This document shows positions 26,360 through 35,183 of a stretch of DNA of 64,000 nucleotides, one piece after another; positions within the stretch are counted from its first letter, which is position 1; each line of letters starts with the position of its first letter. The stretch is from Alcaligenes faecalis (GTDB lineage Bacteria; Pseudomonadota; Gammaproteobacteria; Burkholderiales; Burkholderiaceae_B): the NCBI RefSeq assembly GCF_041521385.1, contig NZ_CP168006.1, positions 2,786,295 through 2,850,294 of the forward strand, read 5' to 3'. A model generated the notes under the pieces. That model was not told the DNA's origin and searched no databases. It saw nothing but the letters and a program-made list of their open reading frames with translations. The translations under genes and the position numbers were made by a program.

Positions 26360-26788
26360 ATGAAAGATCCACATTGTCATTCCAGCAGCATCCTGGTTGA
26401 GCGGCCCGCACCTATCGCTTTTGAAATCATGTCCGATGGTATCCAGCAAGGTCAGTGGGCTTGGGGCAGTGCCAATCGTATAGAGGTGGAACCGGGCCTG
26501 TTCAAGGGTACATCGGTCTTTAGCGGTCAGGACACGTATGTGCGTCTGAATGTGGACGCAGCGCGCTTTCAGGTTGATTACGATGTCGGCACCAGCAAGG
26601 ATGGCATGCAGTTTCGTAATATGTCGCGTGTCATTCCAGGAGAGGTCCTTAAGCTGGGTGCGGACAAATGTGTGGTGAGCCTGTTGACCTGGAGGCTGGC
26701 AACGCAAAGTGATGCCGCGTGGGAGCAAATCTCCTGTGTGCACGAGGCGGAAATGTTCTTGATCAAGGGATTATTGGAGCGCGCGTAA
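26360..26788 (+). CDS. small SRPBCC-like protein, unknown function
   Basis: A 142-residue protein. The start ATG at 26360 has an ACAGGAGA site; a longer frame to 26273 has no such support. The opening pattern (SILVERPAPIAFEIMSD, then a beta-rich body ending in a long helix EAEMFLIKGLLERA) resembles the START/SRPBCC ligand-binding fold found in polyketide cyclase and coenzyme Q-binding proteins. It lies 109 bp upstream of the GntR regulator on the same strand. No catalytic residues can be named. Confidence 0.6.
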   Translation: MKDPHCHSSSILVERPAPIAFEIMSDGIQQGQWAWGSANRIEVEPGLFKGTSVFSGQDTYVRLNVDAARFQVDYDVGTSKDGMQFRNMSRVIPGEVLKLGADKCVVSLLTWRLATQSDAAWEQISCVHEAEMFLIKGLLERA

Positions 26789-26897
26789 ATAGATGTGGCT
26801 TGCGGGCCGACAAGCAACGGGCCCGAGGGTTGCCGAATATAGCGCACAGGGGGACAAACCAGCCGCCCTCCGTCATTAAGAAGAATGAGATCAAAGA

Positions 26898-27602
26898 GTG
26901 AGTACAAAGCCGCTTTATGAACAGCTTGCCGACAAGCTGACCCGTTATATCCAGAACGGTCGTCTGAAACCGGGGGACCGCTTGCCGACCGAAGCGGAGT
27001 TGGGCGAAATGTTTGGCGTCAGCCGAATTACGGTTCGTCAGGGCCTGGCGATACTGACGCGCAATGGCTTGATTGAACGTTTTGCCAGCCGAGGCACCTT
27101 TGTGCTGGAGCGCAAACAGACAGGCTCCTGGGAGCTGAGCTCCATCAATGATCTGGTGCAACTGGGCAAAGATACCACCACCAAAATTGCCAGTTGGTCT
27201 TTGGTGGCTCCTCCTGCCGAGATTGCCGAGTTCTTTGCGTCTGATGAGCCGGTCTACAAGCTGCAGGCAGTGCGCTACAAGTCGGCTGTTCCCCTGTATT
27301 TTGCAGAGAACTACTTGTTGCGCTCGATCGGCGAGCGCATCCCGGCCCAGGAGCTGGAAACACGCACCATGGTGGAGATGCTGACCTCCGTGCTGAATGT
27401 GCCCATCAAACATGCTCAAGAGGAGATCAGCATGGCCAATGCATCGGCAGAGATGGCCAAGCAGTTGTGGATCAAGGAAAACCAGGCCGTGATCGTGCAG
27501 CGTATCGACTTGTTCGACACCGATGACAAGCCGGTGCAAAGTGGCAAGGGCTGGTGGCGCAGTGAGCATTTCAAACGACGCTTCAAATTGAATTACGTTT
27601 GA
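26898..27602 (+). CDS. GntR-family regulator with UTRA domain (HutC subfamily)
   Basis: A 234-residue regulator. The GntR winged helix occupies about residues 1-70 (PGDRLPTEAELGEMFGVSRITVRQGLAIL), followed by the UTRA small-molecule-binding domain (PLYFAENYLL near 134 and the closing QRIDLFDTDDKPV near 195). The start is a GTG at 26898. The likely target is its own transcript or the adjacent SRPBCC-like gene. The effector is unknown. Confidence 0.88.
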   Translation: MSTKPLYEQLADKLTRYIQNGRLKPGDRLPTEAELGEMFGVSRITVRQGLAILTRNGLIERFASRGTFVLERKQTGSWELSSINDLVQLGKDTTTKIASWSLVAPPAEIAEFFASDEPVYKLQAVRYKSAVPLYFAENYLLRSIGERIPAQELETRTMVEMLTSVLNVPIKHAQEEISMANASAEMAKQLWIKENQAVIVQRIDLFDTDDKPVQSGKGWWRSEHFKRRFKLNYV

Positions 27603-27645
27603 AATCCGGTGTTGGTGCCAGCTCAGACCTTGCCGGTATGCTGGC

Positions 27646-28107
27646 TTACACCGGCAAATGCTGTCCTTTGGCCTTGATGCAGGACAGCACAATCTGCGAA
27701 TGGATTTTGGTGACGCCGCGCAGTGTGTTGAGCTTGTGGACCACAAAATGAGAGAAAGTCTCGAAGTTGCGCGTGCGGATGTGCAGCATGTAGTTGGCCT
27801 GCCCGGTCACGATGTAGGCATGCAGTACTTCTTCCATGTTGGCCAGTGCCTTGCTCAGGTACTGATGCTCGCTCTCGTTGAGCTGCGCAATATTGACCTC
27901 CACAAAAGCCTCAATGGCAAACCCCAGTTTGCTGGCGCTTAAGTTGGCGCTGTAGTTTTCGATCAAGCCCTCCTGCTCCAGAATTTTCACCCGTCGGTGG
28001 CAGGAGGACGGTGAAAGGGCGACCAGGTCAGCCAGTTCCTGGTTGCTTAGCCTGCCGTTGCCCTGTAACAGGCGCAGGATTTTCAAGTCTGTCTCGTCTA
28101 GTTTCAT
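27646..28107 (-). CDS. kynR: Lrp/AsnC-family regulator, probably of the kynureninase gene
   Basis: A 153-residue Lrp/AsnC protein. The helix-turn-helix is LSNQELADLVALSPSSCHRRVKIL, and the RAM ligand-binding domain follows (EAFVEVNI, VTGQANYMLHIRTRN). It is divergent from kynU over a 142-bp region. In Pseudomonas and Ralstonia an AsnC-type KynR in this position activates kyn genes in response to kynurenine, so that symbol is used by position and family. A GC-rich inverted repeat (27630-27637 with 27650-27657) overlaps its 3' end and may terminate it or the convergent GntR gene. Confidence 0.8.
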   Translation of the reverse strand: MKLDETDLKILRLLQGNGRLSNQELADLVALSPSSCHRRVKILEQEGLIENYSANLSASKLGFAIEAFVEVNIAQLNESEHQYLSKALANMEEVLHAYIVTGQANYMLHIRTRNFETFSHFVVHKLNTLRGVTKIHSQIVLSCIKAKGQHLPV

Positions 28108-28249
28108 GTTTTAGAATTATCTATGAATACGTATTTTTTAAACCGAATTTTCTTCCAAATTTAAGCATAATCTTGATTGATTTGGAATAATTTGCCAGGG
28201 CCTCGATGCTAGACTAAATGACGTAAAAAGCAGAATCGAGGAGCATGAC

Positions 28250-29500
28250 ATGATTACTTTGCAGCAATGCGAGCAGTGGGATCAGGCCGATGAGCTGGCC
28301 GCCTTTAAAGCCAAGTTTGACCTGCCGCCCAATACGATTTATCTGGATGGGAACTCCCTGGGTGCCATGCCCCGGCATGCCATGGAGCGTGCTCAGGAAG
28401 TGATCGGCCAGGAATGGCGCACCGACTTGATCAATAGCTGGAACAAGGCAGGCTGGTGGACCTTGCCGGTGCGTCTGGGCGACCAGATGTCGCCCCTGAT
28501 TGGCGCTGGTCAAGGCGAAACCATCGTCAGCGACAGTACCTCTGTGAACCTGTTCAAGGTGCTGGCTGCGGCCGTCAATTTGCAAAAAGAACGCCATCCG
28601 GAAAAGAAAGTGATTCTGGCCGAGCGCGACTCTTTCCCTACGGATCTGTACATTATTGAAGGGTTTAACGCCTTCTTTGGTAAAGACTATAGGCTGGAGC
28701 TGATTGATGATCCGGCAGAGCTGCAAACTGCGGTCAACGCTGAAACGGCGGTGGTGGTGTTGTCCCATGTGAACTACCGCACGGGTTATCTGCACGATAT
28801 GCAGGCGACCAACCGACTGGTGCATGAGCACCATGGTCTGGTGATCTGGGACTTGTGCCATTCGGTGGGCGCTTTGCCAATCGAGCTCAAAGACAGTGGT
28901 TCGGACTTTGCCATTGGCTGCACCTACAAGTACCTGAATGCTGGTCCGGGCGCACCGGCCCTGCTGTGGGTGAACCCCGAGCTGATGAGCCAGATCAGTC
29001 AGCCTTTGTCTGGCTGGTGGGGGCACAAGCACCCCTTTGCCATGAGTCCTTCGTACGAAGCGGCCAATGGTATCGAGCGTTTTCTGTGCGGGACTCAGCC
29101 CATTGTGTCCTTGAGTCTGGTCGCATGCGGTGTGGATGTGTTCCTGCAAACTGATTTGCAGGCCGTGCGCCGCAAGTCTTTGGCCCTGACGGACTTGTTT
29201 ATTGCTCTGGTTGAGCAGGAATGTGCCGAGTTTGGCCTGCGTCTGGTGACCCCACGTGATCACCACTACCGTGGCAGCCATGTCAGCTTTGCGCACGAGC
29301 AAGGTTATGCCGCTATCCAGGCCCTGATTGCCCGGGGCGTGATTGGCGACTACCGCGAGCCCGAAGTCATGCGCTTTGGAATCACGCCTTTGTATTTGTC
29401 GTTTGTGGATATCTGGCAGGCCGTACAACACATCAAGGCCGTGTTTGCGAATCAGGAATGGGACAAGCCGGCTTACAAAACACGCTCCAAGGTGACTTGA
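28250..29500 (+). CDS. kynU: kynureninase
   Basis: A 416-residue PLP enzyme that cleaves L-kynurenine to anthranilate and alanine. Family marks are IYLDGNSLGAMP near residue 30, the PLP-phosphate region SDSTSVNLFK near 95, VVLSHVNYRTG near 170, WDLCHSVGA near 200, and the PLP lysine in CTYKYLNAGPG near 227. The start ATG at 28250 has a GAGGAG site. Neither tryptophan 2,3-dioxygenase (kynA) nor kynurenine formamidase (kynB) is adjacent, so imported or remotely made kynurenine may be the substrate. The permease gene follows after 35 bp. Confidence 0.95.
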   Translation: MITLQQCEQWDQADELAAFKAKFDLPPNTIYLDGNSLGAMPRHAMERAQEVIGQEWRTDLINSWNKAGWWTLPVRLGDQMSPLIGAGQGETIVSDSTSVNLFKVLAAAVNLQKERHPEKKVILAERDSFPTDLYIIEGFNAFFGKDYRLELIDDPAELQTAVNAETAVVVLSHVNYRTGYLHDMQATNRLVHEHHGLVIWDLCHSVGALPIELKDSGSDFAIGCTYKYLNAGPGAPALLWVNPELMSQISQPLSGWWGHKHPFAMSPSYEAANGIERFLCGTQPIVSLSLVACGVDVFLQTDLQAVRRKSLALTDLFIALVEQECAEFGLRLVTPRDHHYRGSHVSFAHEQGYAAIQALIARGVIGDYREPEVMRFGITPLYLSFVDIWQAVQHIKAVFANQEWDKPAYKTRSKVT

Positions 29501-29535
29501 TGACGACGACAGAACAATAATCATAAGGATGAGAC

Positions 29536-30909
29536 ATGAGTCGATTTGAGCAAATTCAATCGCGTGAGGCCGGGCTGCATAAAAAACTGAGCGCCCGCCA
29601 AATGAGCATGATTGCGATCGGGGGCGCCATTGGTACCGGCTTGTTCCTGGGCAGCAAATTTGCTATTGGTTTTGCCGGCCCTGGTGTGGTGTTGAGCTAT
29701 GTCATTGGTGGCCTCATTGCCCTGTTCCTGATGGGCTGCCTGGCCGAGATGACCGTAGAACATCCCACATCGGGTTCCTTTGGGGCCTATGCGGAGTTCT
29801 ACATTCACCCGCTGGCTGGGTTTTTGGTGCGCTATAGCTATTGGGCCTGCATTGTTCTGGCGGTGGGCACAGAGGTGACGGCGGTCGCGGACTATATGAA
29901 GTTCTGGTTTCCGGAGGTCTCGCCCTGGATCTGGATCGCCTTTTTCTCGGCCGTGCTGATTGCCGTCAATGCCTACAGTGTCAAGGCGTTTGGTTCGGTG
30001 GAGTATTGGTTTGCCTTGATCAAGGTGTTCGCGATTATCGCGTTCATCGTGCTGGCGATTGGTATGTTGACGGGCTATTACAAGCCTGCGCAGGTGCAGG
30101 AAAACCTGTTTGGTCAGGGTGGTTTCATGCCCAATGGCTGGTATGGGGTGTGGGTAGGCGTGATTATTTCCATCTTCAGTTATCTGAGTATCGAGATGAT
30201 TGCGGTGGCGGCGGGCGAGGCCGAGAACCCCGAGCAAGCCGTGCGCCAGGCTTTCAAGGCCACGATCTGGCGTTTGATCATTTTCTATCTGCTGTCCTTG
30301 TCCCTGATCGTGATGCTGGTGCCTTGGCAGGTGCTGGTTGCCGAAGGCACGACCAGTCCTTTTATTACCGTGATGCAGTCCGTGGGTATTCCTTACGCAG
30401 ACAGCATCCTGAACTTTATTGTGATCATTGCGGCCTTGTCGGCCATGAACAGCATGCTCTATATCTCGACTCGCATGATGTTCAGCCTGTCGCGTGCCGG
30501 TGATGCGCCTGCCGCCTTGGGTAAGGTGGCGCGCAATGGTGTGCCTTTGAATGCTCTGGCCTTGTCGGCCAGCGGTGTGGCTGTGGCTGCAGTAGTGTAT
30601 GCCTACAATCCGGAAACCGCCTTTCCGGTGATGATAGCCTTGTCTATGTTTGGCGCCTTGTTCACTTGGGGCATGATCTTTCTGACTCATTTGTTCTTTC
30701 GCCGCCGCGTGGCTCAGGATGGTGTGCAACTGCGCTTTCGTATGCCTGCCTATCCTATTGGTACCTTATTGGGGCTGATCGGCATTGTGGCGATTTTGGT
30801 GACGACCTGGTTCATCGATATCTTCCATTACACCCTGTTGTTTGGGGTGCCGTTTTTGCTGATCCTGATTGGTGCTTACCTGGTGCGGGCACGAACCCGT
30901 AGTTCTTAA
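29536..30909 (+). CDS. APC-family amino-acid permease (AroP/ProY type)
   Basis: A 457-residue permease with about 12 helices. The family start motif is SMIAIGGAIGTGLFLGS near residue 25, with EMTVEHPTSGSFGAYAE near 72 and EMIAVAAGEAENPEQAV near 222. The AroP/ProY group carries aromatic amino acids, proline or GABA. Its place 35 bp after kynU suggests kynurenine or tryptophan uptake (inference). A strong terminator follows. Confidence 0.88.
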   Translation: MSRFEQIQSREAGLHKKLSARQMSMIAIGGAIGTGLFLGSKFAIGFAGPGVVLSYVIGGLIALFLMGCLAEMTVEHPTSGSFGAYAEFYIHPLAGFLVRYSYWACIVLAVGTEVTAVADYMKFWFPEVSPWIWIAFFSAVLIAVNAYSVKAFGSVEYWFALIKVFAIIAFIVLAIGMLTGYYKPAQVQENLFGQGGFMPNGWYGVWVGVIISIFSYLSIEMIAVAAGEAENPEQAVRQAFKATIWRLIIFYLLSLSLIVMLVPWQVLVAEGTTSPFITVMQSVGIPYADSILNFIVIIAALSAMNSMLYISTRMMFSLSRAGDAPAALGKVARNGVPLNALALSASGVAVAAVVYAYNPETAFPVMIALSMFGALFTWGMIFLTHLFFRRRVAQDGVQLRFRMPAYPIGTLLGLIGIVAILVTTWFIDIFHYTLLFGVPFLLILIGAYLVRARTRSS

Positions 30910-30984
30910 TGGTTGCACTGGCGCCATAAACCCTTGCTGTTGAACTGATCTCAAGAGCTTGGGCCGTTTGAATATCAAGGTCCG

Positions 30985-31028
30985 AAGGCCTGAGTCCGGT
31001 ATTGCACCGGATTCAGGCCTTTTGGTTT
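30985..31028 (+). terminator. terminator after the kynU-permease operon
   Basis: AAGGCCTGAGTCCGGT and ACCGGATTCAGGCCTT form a 16-bp stem with one G-U pair and a 5-base loop (ATTGC), followed by TTGGTTT. Confidence 0.8.
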
Positions 31029-31147
31029 GAGCTGGATACGTTCATGGTTGTCGTCGTGAAGGCATGGCCGTATTCGGTGTTAAGGGGGCCGAAGACGCGT
31101 TCCATGGAGGCCTTGTCCAGGTAATTGGCCATGGCAACAGGTGGTTT
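31016..31147 (-). pseudogene. fragment of an IS3-family transposase (OrfB 3' region)
   Basis: On the minus strand, from about 31135, the reading LDKASMERVFGPLNTEYGH resembles the conserved IS3-family catalytic region (consensus near YDNAxxESFFxxLKTE), which carries the last acidic residue of the DDE triad. Only about 35 codons are recognisable, a stop (TAA) lies a few codons upstream, and the reading ends inside the kyn operon terminator. Neither a matching OrfA nor terminal repeats were seen. The rest of 30910-31268 holds nothing else I can support. Confidence 0.4.
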
Positions 31148-31268
31148 ATTACCTGTGTTCGATGCATAGCGAATGTGTCGCTGCGTGAAGATAAAGCAGG
31201 ACGATATGTAGCTTTTTGTGGCAAATTAAAAGAATCGACAACTTTTGTTAAGCCAAAAAGGGGAGCAC

Positions 31269-33131
31269 ATGTCGTTTAAAAGCCTATTGAAAGTACCTGT
31301 TCTGGCCGGGAGTGTCTTGCTGAGCGCACCGGCTTGGTCGGCGGAAGTTGCCGATCAAATCTGGATGGGCGGGCCGGTGCTGACGATGAACGATCGTCAG
31401 CCGACCGCAGAGGCGGTGGCGATCAAGGAGGGGCGTATTCTGGATGTAGGCACACTGCAGGCGATGCAGGCTTACAAAGGCGCTGGGACGAATACGATTG
31501 ACTTGCAAGGCAAGGCATTGTTGCCGGGCTTTGTCGATGCGCATGGGCATGCGTTCATGATTGGCGTGCAAGCCATGTCAGCCAATTTGTTGGCGGCCCC
31601 CGATGGCCAAGTGAAAGACATCCAGAGTTTGCAGGAAACGCTGAAGCAGTGGCTCGATGAGCAAGGCCAGACCCGGCAAGTCGGGCTGATTCTGGGTTTT
31701 GGATACGACGATGCCCAGTTGGCGGAGCAGCGGCATCCCACCCGTCATGATCTGGATGCGGTCTCTGAGTCTTTGCCCATCGTCATCATTCACCAGTCCA
31801 GTCATATCGGTGTGTTGAATAGCAAGGCACTTGAAATGGCGGGTATTACGGCCCAGACCCCTAATCCGGAGGGTGGCGTGATCCGTCGGGAAGAGGGCAG
31901 TCAGGAGCCGAACGGCGTGCTGGAGGAAATGGCGTTTTTCTCCGGGGTGGCCAGCCAGATGGGCAAACTCAAGCCGGAGCAGGCTCAGGCTTTGTTTGTG
32001 GCCGGAACCGATCTGCTCAAACGCTATGGGTACACAACCGGGCAGGAAGGGCGGGCAACCTCCAGCATTGTTCCTTTGATGCAAGCGGCCGCCAAGGCCG
32101 GCAAGATTGATATTGATGTCGCCACGTATGTCGATATCTTGCAGGATCGGGATTTTATTCTACGCAACGCATCGCGGGAGTACACCGACGGATTTCGGGT
32201 GGCAGGCGCCAAGTTGACCATTGATGGTTCGCCACAAGGCTTTACCGCTTACCGTGATCGTCCTTATTACAATCCGCCTGCCGGCTACCGGGCCGATTAT
32301 CGAGGTTACGTGGCTGCAACGCCTGATCAGGTGTTTGAGTCGGTGGATTGGGCCTTCAAGAATGGAATACAGATCCTGACGCACTCCAATGGTGAGGGAG
32401 CATCAGATCTGCTGCTGGCGGCCATTAAAACCGCACGCGAGAAATACGGCCCCCAGGATCGTCGTGCGGTATTGATCCATGGGCAGTTCTTGCGTCGGGA
32501 TCAGGTGGCTACCATTGCCGAGCTGGATGTGTTTCCGTCCTTGTTTCCCATGCACACCTTTTACTGGGGAGATTGGCACCGTGATCGCACAGTGGGGCCG
32601 GTCAATGCCGATAATATTTCCCCCACTGGCTGGGTACGCGAGCATGGCCTGATGTTCTCTTCCCATCATGATGCACCCGTGGCCTTTCCGAACTCGATGC
32701 GCGTGTTGTCAGCCACGGTGACGCGTCGCTCCCGATCCGGTGACATCCTGGGCCCGGATCAGCGGGTAGATGTGCCGACGGCGCTCAAAGCCATGACAAT
32801 CTGGCCGGCGTACCAGCATTTTGAGGAAAAGGAGAAAGGCTCGATTGAGCCGGGTAAGGTGGCGGACTTGGTGGTTCTGTCTCAGGATCCGACAGCGATT
32901 GACCCGGAGCAATTGGCGACCCTGGAGGTCATTCAGACGATCAAGCGAGGCAAACTGATCTATGAGCAGGGCAAGGCCTCAGAGGGCGAACGGCTTAGCC
33001 AGTTACAGACTGGAGAGATGATTTCCCGCTTTTTGAATGAGTGGCAGCATCAGGCTCATGAGGCCGGCTCGTCGGATCATGGTCATGGGCCGGAGTTGTT
33101 AATGGGCGCCTTGCTGCAAGGCTTGGAGTAA
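31269..33131 (+). CDS. exported YtcJ-like amidohydrolase
   Basis: A 620-residue member of the amidohydrolase superfamily, YtcJ/AepA-like group. A signal peptide is visible (SFKSLLKVPVLAGSVLLSAP, then AWSA, cleavage near residue 24), so it should act in the periplasm. The metal-binding HxH is in GFVDAHGHAFM near residue 88, with later metal ligands in ILTHSNGEG and FSSHHDAPV. The C-terminal KGSIEPGKVADLVVLSQDP closes the composite beta-sandwich. The start ATG at 31269 has a GGGGAG site; a TTG at 31245 is less likely. The substrate is unknown, probably an amide or N-acyl compound. It stands alone. Confidence 0.85.
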   Translation: MSFKSLLKVPVLAGSVLLSAPAWSAEVADQIWMGGPVLTMNDRQPTAEAVAIKEGRILDVGTLQAMQAYKGAGTNTIDLQGKALLPGFVDAHGHAFMIGVQAMSANLLAAPDGQVKDIQSLQETLKQWLDEQGQTRQVGLILGFGYDDAQLAEQRHPTRHDLDAVSESLPIVIIHQSSHIGVLNSKALEMAGITAQTPNPEGGVIRREEGSQEPNGVLEEMAFFSGVASQMGKLKPEQAQALFVAGTDLLKRYGYTTGQEGRATSSIVPLMQAAAKAGKIDIDVATYVDILQDRDFILRNASREYTDGFRVAGAKLTIDGSPQGFTAYRDRPYYNPPAGYRADYRGYVAATPDQVFESVDWAFKNGIQILTHSNGEGASDLLLAAIKTAREKYGPQDRRAVLIHGQFLRRDQVATIAELDVFPSLFPMHTFYWGDWHRDRTVGPVNADNISPTGWVREHGLMFSSHHDAPVAFPNSMRVLSATVTRRSRSGDILGPDQRVDVPTALKAMTIWPAYQHFEEKEKGSIEPGKVADLVVLSQDPTAIDPEQLATLEVIQTIKRGKLIYEQGKASEGERLSQLQTGEMISRFLNEWQHQAHEAGSSDHGHGPELLMGALLQGLE

Positions 33132-33152
33132 GGCCGTTTTTAGGTCGGACAT

Positions 33153-33173
33153 CCGGGCAGCTTGGCTGCCCGG
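33153..33173 (+). terminator. hairpin after the amidohydrolase gene
   Basis: CCGGGCAGC and GCTGCCCGG are perfect complements with a TTG loop. No T-run follows, so termination may depend on Rho. Confidence 0.45.
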
Positions 33174-33186
33174 TTCAGACACCAAT

Positions 33187-33202
33187 ATGTTCACATGAAC
33201 AT
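33187..33202. promoter_or_regulatory. GlpR-like palindromic operator
   Basis: ATGTTCACATGAACAT is a perfect palindrome with a 2-base centre. The ATGTTC/GAACAT half-sites match the core of the E. coli GlpR operator, the family to which the regulator 95 bp downstream belongs. Confidence 0.65.
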
Positions 33203-33206
33203 TTTG

Positions 33207-33250
33207 GCGTCATAAAACTTTCATCTGAGCGTCACCGAGTCGTAACGTCG
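33207..33250 (+). promoter_or_regulatory. tandem Pho box (four 11-bp PhoB half-sites)
   Basis: Four 11-base units follow one another without gaps: GCGTCATAAAA, CTTTCATCTGA, GCGTCACCGAG and TCGTAACGTCG. The first two match the 18-base Pho box (CTGTCATAAAACTGTCAT) closely; the fourth is weaker. A -10-like TACACT follows at 33257-33262, the spacing typical of PhoB-activated promoters, and the regulator gene starts at 33297. Confidence 0.75.
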
Positions 33251-33296
33251 CGTTCTTACACTGCCGGGTATTCAAACGAAACCTAGATGCCGTGTT

Positions 33297-34067
33297 ATGA
33301 ACCTTTCTGTCAGGCAAAGCATTATTGTGGATTTGCTGGCCGCCCAAGGGGCCGTGTCAGTCGATGGCTTGGCCGCGCATTTCGGGGTGACACCCCAGAC
33401 CATACGGCGCGACCTGAACCACTTGTATGAAGCCGATCTGGTGCGCCGCCGCCATGGTGGTGCCGAGCTGAACGTGGTCGAGCGCAATGCGCCTTTTCAG
33501 ACGCGACGCATTACCCATTTGCAAGCCAAGGCCCGTATTGGGCGAGCGGTTGCTCAATTGATTCCTCCTGGTGCCAGCCTGCTGCTGGGTTTTGGCACCA
33601 CGCCTGAACAAGTTGCCTTGGCGCTGGCCGATCATCGTGACTTAACCGTGGTCACCAATAACATCAGTGCGGCCTTGGCGCTGTCTCACAATATGAGCCA
33701 CCGCGTCGTGCTGACAGGGGGTGAGCTGCGTCAACCCAATCCTGAAATTCTGGGCCCTGGTGCCGAGCGCCTGTTCAACAGCTTCAAGGCCGACTTTGGC
33801 GTGTCCGGGGTAGGGGGCTTTGATTCGGACGGTGCCTTGCTGGACTTTGATATGGCCGAGTCCGATTGCCACAAAGCCCTGCGCGGCAATTGCCGGGTGC
33901 GGATTCTGGTGCTGGATCACACCAAGTTTGGCCGTCGTGCGCCTGTGCGTAGCGGCTCCTTGGATGATGTGGATATTCTGGTCAGCGACCAGCCCATTCC
34001 CGAGCCTTACCGCGAGCAGATTCCGGCGCGTGTCCAGGTGGTGATTGCCGATGAGGTGCAGGCATGA
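33297..34067 (+). CDS. DeoR/GlpR-family regulator of the ugp operon
   Basis: A 256-residue DeoR-type repressor. The helix-turn-helix is VSVDGLAAHFGVTPQTIRRDL near residue 20-40, and the sugar-phosphate-binding domain includes LGFGTTPEQVA, VVTNNISAA and VLDHTKFGRRAP. In GlpR this domain binds glycerol-3-phosphate. Its stop codon overlaps the start of the ABC ATPase gene by 4 bp, so it is made with the transporter, and a GlpR-like palindrome precedes it. Autoregulation by a glycerophosphate-type ligand is a reasonable inference. Confidence 0.88.
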   Translation: MNLSVRQSIIVDLLAAQGAVSVDGLAAHFGVTPQTIRRDLNHLYEADLVRRRHGGAELNVVERNAPFQTRRITHLQAKARIGRAVAQLIPPGASLLLGFGTTPEQVALALADHRDLTVVTNNISAALALSHNMSHRVVLTGGELRQPNPEILGPGAERLFNSFKADFGVSGVGGFDSDGALLDFDMAESDCHKALRGNCRVRILVLDHTKFGRRAPVRSGSLDDVDILVSDQPIPEPYREQIPARVQVVIADEVQA

Positions 34068-35164
34068 GTCGCGCTGCTATCGAGTTGCAAGGTATCGGCA
34101 AAGCCTGGGGTGAGCAGGCTGTGCTCAAGCAAATGGACCTGTCCATTCAGGAAGGCAAGTTCACGGCCTTGCTCGGGCCGTCGGGCTGCGGCAAGTCTAC
34201 CTTGCTACGCATCATAGCCGGGCTGGAAACACCCGATCAGGGGCGTCTCCTGATCAATGGGCAAGATGCCACCCATATGGAGCCTGCCAAGCGTGGCCTG
34301 AGCATGGTGTTTCAGTCCTACGCCTTGTTCCCGCATCTGAATGTGGCCGACAACATCTTGTTCGGGTTGCAAGTACGCCGTGCTGATCGTCAGCAACAAA
34401 AAGAGCGTCTGCGCGAAGCCTTGGCCTTGACCAATCTGGAGGGGCTGGAAGAGCGCAAGCCCGGCCAGCTCTCGGGCGGACAACGACAGCGTGTAGCCCT
34501 GGCGCGCAGCATCGTGTCGGGTCATCGTATCTGTTTGATGGACGAACCGCTCTCGAACCTGGATGCCAAGCTGCGTCATACCGTGCGCCATGAAATCCGC
34601 TCCTTGCAGCAGCGTCTGGGTCTGACGGTGGTCTACGTTACCCACGACCAGACCGAAGCCATGGGCATGGCCGATCACGTGGTGTTGCTCAATGCTGGGA
34701 ATATCGAGCAGCAAGGCAGTGCCCAGGATTTGTACGGTCAGCCCAATAGCGTCTTTACCGCCGGTTTTATCGGCAGCCCACCCATGATGATGATTCACAG
34801 CGACCACGTTCCTGTGGAACTGTGGCCGTCGCGTCGTCAGTACGACCAGCCACATCGTGTACTGGTGGGCGTACGTCCCGAAAACCTGAGCTTGCACGAC
34901 GCGGGCGAACAGCATGTGGCCGCCACTGTGGTGCATCAGGAGTTTCAGGGGGCTGATGCCTATGTGTATGTGCAGCTTGATGATGGCCATACCTTGATCG
35001 TGCGCGCCCCGCACAGCCGCAGCGTCCAGGCGGGCGCTCGCTGTGGTTTGAGCTGGAATCCCGCCCACGCTTTCTACTTTAACCAGGACAGCGGGGCTCG
35101 CCTGCTGTCTGCGGATGCGCTGACTGCTGCTCCTTTTTCTGCTCTTCCTGCTGTTCTTCCCTAA
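34064..35164 (+). CDS. ugpC: sn-glycerol-3-phosphate-type ABC importer, ATP-binding protein
   Basis: A 366-residue CUT1-family ATPase. It has Walker A GPSGCGKST near residue 38, the signature LSGGQRQRVALARSIV near 137, Walker B CLMDEPLSNLD near 158 and the switch histidine in VTHDQTEAM. The C-terminal TOBE-type regulatory domain (GVRPENLSL near 270) is present. In E. coli UgpC is bound by UgpQ or inhibited by phosphate; here a phosphodiesterase gene ends the operon. The symbol rests on family and operon content. Confidence 0.85.
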   Translation: MSRAAIELQGIGKAWGEQAVLKQMDLSIQEGKFTALLGPSGCGKSTLLRIIAGLETPDQGRLLINGQDATHMEPAKRGLSMVFQSYALFPHLNVADNILFGLQVRRADRQQQKERLREALALTNLEGLEERKPGQLSGGQRQRVALARSIVSGHRICLMDEPLSNLDAKLRHTVRHEIRSLQQRLGLTVVYVTHDQTEAMGMADHVVLLNAGNIEQQGSAQDLYGQPNSVFTAGFIGSPPMMMIHSDHVPVELWPSRRQYDQPHRVLVGVRPENLSLHDAGEQHVAATVVHQEFQGADAYVYVQLDDGHTLIVRAPHSRSVQAGARCGLSWNPAHAFYFNQDSGARLLSADALTAAPFSALPAVLP

Positions 35165-35183
35165 ACGTACTGCGAGTCTACCC

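Noticed and set aside
28214..29524. A 436-codon open frame antisense to kynU
   Set aside because: kynU is complete with PLP-site motifs; the antisense frame is an artefact of codon bias.
29521..30729. A 402-codon open frame antisense to the amino-acid permease
   Set aside because: Rich in His/Gln/Arg without domain signature; typical complement of a membrane-protein gene.
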